Of a DNA stretch of 64,000 bases, positions 61,251 through 64,000 are shown piece by piece (position 1 is the first letter of the stretch; every line of letters begins with the position of its first letter). The notes below the pieces were generated by a model. That model did no database searches, was not told where the DNA came from, and saw nothing but the letters and a program-made list of their open reading frames with translations. The translations under genes and the position numbers were made by a program. The DNA lies in assembly GCA_937919625.1 (NCBI GenBank), contig CALFRK010000046.1:62001-126000 (forward strand), written 5' to 3'. This DNA comes from an uncultured Ilumatobacter sp. (GTDB lineage: Bacteria; Actinomycetota; Acidimicrobiia; Acidimicrobiales; Ilumatobacteraceae).

Positions 61251-62735
61251 ATGAACAATATTCAGCATTGGATCGATGGGAAGGTTGTCGAGTCGACCTC
61301 GGGGCGCACGGCGCCCGTGTTCAACCCGGCGCTTGGCGAGCAGAGTGGAACCGTGGCGCTCGCCTCGGTTGCTGAGGTCGATGCCGCCGTCGCGGCCGCT
61401 GCTGCTGCGGCGCCGGGGTGGCGGGCGACCAGCCTGTCGAAGCGGGCAGAGATCCTGTTCCGCATGCGCGAGCTCGTAGACGCCAACCGTAAGGAGATCG
61501 CGACACTGCTCACGGCAGAGCACGGCAAGGTGCTGTCGGACGCGATGGGCGAGGTCGCCCGCGGCCTGGAAAACATCGAATTCGCGTGCGGTGTACCGCA
61601 CCTACTCAAGGGTGGTTTCAGCGAGCAGGCAGCCACGGGCGTCGATGTCTATTCGATTCGTCAGCCGCTCGGTGTCGTTGCCGGCATCACGCCCTTCAAC
61701 TTTCCAGCGATGGTGCCAATGTGGATGTTCGCCAACGCCCTGGCGTGCGGTAATACATTCGTGCTCAAACCCAGTGAGAAAGATCCGTCGGTTGTGATGT
61801 TTCTCGCCGAGTTGCTGGCACAGGCTGGTTTGCCGGCCGGCTGCTTCAATGTGCTGCAAGGCGACAAGGTGGCCGTTGACCGCCTGCTCGAGCACCCCGA
61901 TGTAAGGGCCGTCAGCTTCGTGGGTTCGACCCCGATCGCCAAGTACATCTACGAGACCGGCACCGCCAACGGTAAGCGGGTCCAGGCGCTCGGTGGTGCC
62001 AAGAACCACATGCTCGTGTTGGCCGATGCCGATCTCGATATGGCCGCCGACGCGTCGATCGGTGCCGCCTACGGCTCAGCCGGCGAGCGCTGCATGGCGA
62101 TCAGTGTCGTGCTCGCCTCCGATGCGATCGCCGACGAGCTGGTCGCCAAGATCGCCGAACGAATTCCAGCGGTCAAGGTCGGGGCCGGCAACGCTCCCGA
62201 CAGCGAGATGGGCCCGTTGATCACCGCCGAGCACCGCGACAAGGTTGCTGCCTTCATCGACGGTGCTCCAGCCGAGGGCGCCACGATCGTCATCGATGGG
62301 CGGCCTGAGCAACCAACCGACGGCTACTTCATCAACCCGACCCTGCTCGACAACGTGCAGCCCGGCATGGCCTGTTACGACAACGAGATCTTCGGTCCGG
62401 TGTTGTCGATCATGCGCGTCCGCGGCTATGAGGACGGTGTCGCCACCATCAACGCCAACCCGTTTGCCAACGGCACGGCGATCTTCACGCGTGACGGTGG
62501 CGCCGCACGCCAGTTCCAGTTCGACATCGAGGTTGGGATGGTTGGCATCAATGTGCCGATTCCGGTGCCGGTCAGCTACTACAGCTTCGGTGGCTGGAAG
62601 GCGAGCCTGTTCGGCGACACCCACATGTACGGCCCCGAAGGCATCAACTTCTACACCCGCGGCAAGGTCGTCACCAGCCGCTGGCCAGACCCCGCCAAGT
62701 CGACGATCGACCTGGGCTTCCCCGAAACGCGATGA
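61251..62735 (+). CDS. mmsA: CoA-acylating (methyl)malonate-semialdehyde dehydrogenase
   Basis: 494 residues. Aldehyde dehydrogenase fold with catalytic C281 (GSAGERCMAIS) and the MMSDH-type end (PVPVSYYSFGGWKASLFGDTHMYGPEGINFYTRGKVVT). MMSDH converts malonate semialdehyde to acetyl-CoA, CO2 and NADH, which would complete beta-alanine breakdown here. ATG at 61251, with GAGGACAAG upstream. Confidence 0.93.
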   Translation: MNNIQHWIDGKVVESTSGRTAPVFNPALGEQSGTVALASVAEVDAAVAAAAAAAPGWRATSLSKRAEILFRMRELVDANRKEIATLLTAEHGKVLSDAMGEVARGLENIEFACGVPHLLKGGFSEQAATGVDVYSIRQPLGVVAGITPFNFPAMVPMWMFANALACGNTFVLKPSEKDPSVVMFLAELLAQAGLPAGCFNVLQGDKVAVDRLLEHPDVRAVSFVGSTPIAKYIYETGTANGKRVQALGGAKNHMLVLADADLDMAADASIGAAYGSAGERCMAISVVLASDAIADELVAKIAERIPAVKVGAGNAPDSEMGPLITAEHRDKVAAFIDGAPAEGATIVIDGRPEQPTDGYFINPTLLDNVQPGMACYDNEIFGPVLSIMRVRGYEDGVATINANPFANGTAIFTRDGGAARQFQFDIEVGMVGINVPIPVPVSYYSFGGWKASLFGDTHMYGPEGINFYTRGKVVTSRWPDPAKSTIDLGFPETR

Positions 62736-62760
62736 TCAACCTCAAGGAGAAGTGACTCAC

Positions 62761-63777
62761 ATGGATATCGGCATCGTTCTGCAGACCACACCGCCCGCGC
62801 TGCGCGTGATCGAGCTCGCCAAACGTGCCGAATCTTTGGGCTTTTCGCACGTCTGGACCTTCGACTCGCACATCTTGTGGGAGGAGCCATACGTCATCTA
62901 CAGCCAGATCCTGGCCGAGACCCGAAACGTGATCGTCGGCCCGATGGTCACCAATCCGGCAACTCGCGACTGGACCGTCACCGCCAGCACATACGCCACG
63001 CTCAACGAGATGTATGGCAATCGCACGATCTGTTCGATGGGTCGCGGTGACTCGGCGGTGCGGGTCACCAATGGCAAGCCGACCACGCTTGCCACGATGG
63101 GCGAGTCGATCAACGTCATCCGTGAACTGGCCAATGGGCGCAGCGTCGACTACAACGGCTCGACGATCACATTGCCGTGGGCGGCTAAGTCACGGCTTCA
63201 GGTGCTCGGCGCCGGCTATGGCCCGAAGGCACTCAAGTTGATCGGCGAGACATGCGACGGCTTTGTGCTGCAACTCGCTGATCCGCAGATTGCCGAGTGG
63301 ACGATCGCCAGCGTGCGCGCCGCAGCCGAGCAAGCCGGGCGCAACCCCGACGACCTGACGATCGTGGTCGCCGCTCCGGCCTATGTCGGCGACGACGTGC
63401 CCTACATGCGCGATCAGTGCCGTTGGTTCGGCGGGATGGTCGGCAACCATGTGGCCGACATCGTGTCGCGCTACGGCGAGGATGCCCCTGTTCCCCAGGC
63501 GCTGACCGACTACATCAAAAACCGCGAGGGCTACGACTACAACCAGCACGGCCAAACCGGCAACACACACGCCGCTTTCGTTCCCGACGAGATCGTCGAC
63601 CGGTTCTGCATCCTTGGCCCCGTCGAGGCTCACATGCAGCGCCTCAATGAGCTGCGCGATCTGGGCGTCGATCAGTTCGCGATCTACCTCCAGCACGACG
63701 GCAAGGACCACACCTTGCTGCAGTACGGCGAGCACATCATCCCCAACCTCAACGAACACGTTCTCGCCAAGTCGTGA
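62761..63777 (+). CDS. LLM-class F420-type oxidoreductase of the pyrimidine operon
   Basis: 338 residues. Luciferase-like fold: ELAKRAESLGFSHVWTFDSH, RTICSMGRGDSAVRV, LGAGYGPKALKLIGETCDGFVLQLADP, and TIVVAAPAYVGDDVPYMRDQC. It is the CPS_4043-like group, which recurs with dihydropyrimidinase genes. It may reduce uracil to dihydrouracil with F420H2 in place of the usual dihydropyrimidine dehydrogenase, which is not seen here (inference). AAGGAGAAG precedes the ATG at 62761. Confidence 0.85.
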   Translation: MDIGIVLQTTPPALRVIELAKRAESLGFSHVWTFDSHILWEEPYVIYSQILAETRNVIVGPMVTNPATRDWTVTASTYATLNEMYGNRTICSMGRGDSAVRVTNGKPTTLATMGESINVIRELANGRSVDYNGSTITLPWAAKSRLQVLGAGYGPKALKLIGETCDGFVLQLADPQIAEWTIASVRAAAEQAGRNPDDLTIVVAAPAYVGDDVPYMRDQCRWFGGMVGNHVADIVSRYGEDAPVPQALTDYIKNREGYDYNQHGQTGNTHAAFVPDEIVDRFCILGPVEAHMQRLNELRDLGVDQFAIYLQHDGKDHTLLQYGEHIIPNLNEHVLAKS

Positions 63778-63808
63778 GCCGACCGACCGCGTCATCTGGG
63801 GTCCTGTC

Positions 63809-64000
63809 GTGATCCGTCGCGCTGCCCGACGCACCATCTTGTTCTGTTTGGCGTTGTTGCTGGTTGCCGGCGCCTGGGAGCTGTACAAGCTGGTCGGTCC
63901 GGAGGGGGGCGGCTCATTGTTTGGTACGAGGATGATCCCGAAAACGTCTGACCGCGCGATGCCGCACATATGGGACATGGTGCAGCGGCTCGGTGAGCCA
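63809..64000 (+). CDS. ABC transporter permease, NitT/TauT type, 3' part outside window
   Basis: 64 codons to the window edge. A basic start, one membrane helix (ILFCLALLLVAGAWELYKLV) and a segment like MIPKTSDRAMPHIWDMVQRL that resembles the region before the permease helices of SsuC/ThiX-type transporters. It is probably the pyrimidine uptake system of this operon. The GTG at 63809 is the first plausible start. Confidence 0.6.
   Translation, partial: MIRRAARRTILFCLALLLVAGAWELYKLVGPEGGGSLFGTRMIPKTSDRAMPHIWDMVQRLGEP

Overview
The window comes from a high-GC actinobacterium. The best fit is a class Acidimicrobiia organism (Ilumatobacter/Microthrix-like), but this is inferred from gene content, not from a marker gene. 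Supporting signs are three luciferase-like F420-type oxidoreductases, an AfsR/SARP-type regulator, a large LuxR (LAL) regulator, many lipoproteins with Ser/Thr/Pro/Ala-rich linkers, GTG starts, and many genes whose start codon lies about seven bases after a TANNNT -10 box (leaderless mRNAs).

Layout. 1-1560: a decaying toxin-antitoxin islet with a RelE-type pair that runs off the left edge, a VapB with a frameshifted VapC, and a 5'-truncated VapC remnant. 1712-9243: a co-directional set of exported redox-type proteins (YtkA-like anchor, CcdA-like thiol transporter, F5/8C-domain protein, beta-propeller lipoprotein with a ring of histidines, type-1 copper lipoprotein, cupredoxin-like lipoprotein, c-type cytochrome lipoprotein). 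9393-10454: a fatty-acid desaturase. 10591-28235: a respiratory nitrate supercluster. It holds a tightly coupled operon for a b6f-like quinol:cytochrome c reductase with an attached NAD(P)H/FAD/Fe-S flavoprotein, an Rrf2 regulator, a YwiC-like protein, an RIC Fe-S repair protein, two NarK transporters, NarGHJI and a diheme cytochrome c. 28446-42660: mixed housekeeping genes (RecQ with a phosphoribosyltransferase tail, LLM oxidoreductase, saccharopine-dehydrogenase-like protein, DUF1003 plus MgtE-N/CBS pair, molybdopterin oxidoreductase, BaiN-type flavoprotein, DNA methyltransferase, trypsin-like lipoprotein, GNAT, propeller protein). 42719-42792: tRNA-Ala(UGC). 42899-51760: a methyltransferase and regulators, including a LAL regulator flanked by two promoters with the same unusual architecture. 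52061-54533: OsmC, a hemolysin-III-like protein and small proteins, two of them behind copies of a structured leader RNA. 54537-57360: a yaaA gene and a BMP-type binding-protein gene, each missing its 5' end at one shared junction, then an ABC ATPase without permeases. 57393-64000: a reductive pyrimidine catabolism cluster (aminotransferase, beta-ureidopropionase, dihydropyrimidinase, MMSA-type dehydrogenase, LLM oxidoreductase, start of an ABC permease).

How it works together. Nitrate enters through the NarK pair and is reduced by NarGHI. The bc-type complex and the cytochromes c around it would link quinol and perhaps NAD(P)H oxidation to periplasmic carriers. The Rrf2 and RIC genes suggest sensing and repair of nitrosative damage. 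The pyrimidine cluster would convert dihydropyrimidine through N-carbamoyl-beta-alanine and beta-alanine to malonate semialdehyde and then acetyl-CoA. A family of palindromic repeats (four clear copies) sits just after stop codons; one copy is nested inside another and one encodes the C-terminus of a protein. No CRISPR array, rRNA, insertion sequence or phage gene was seen.
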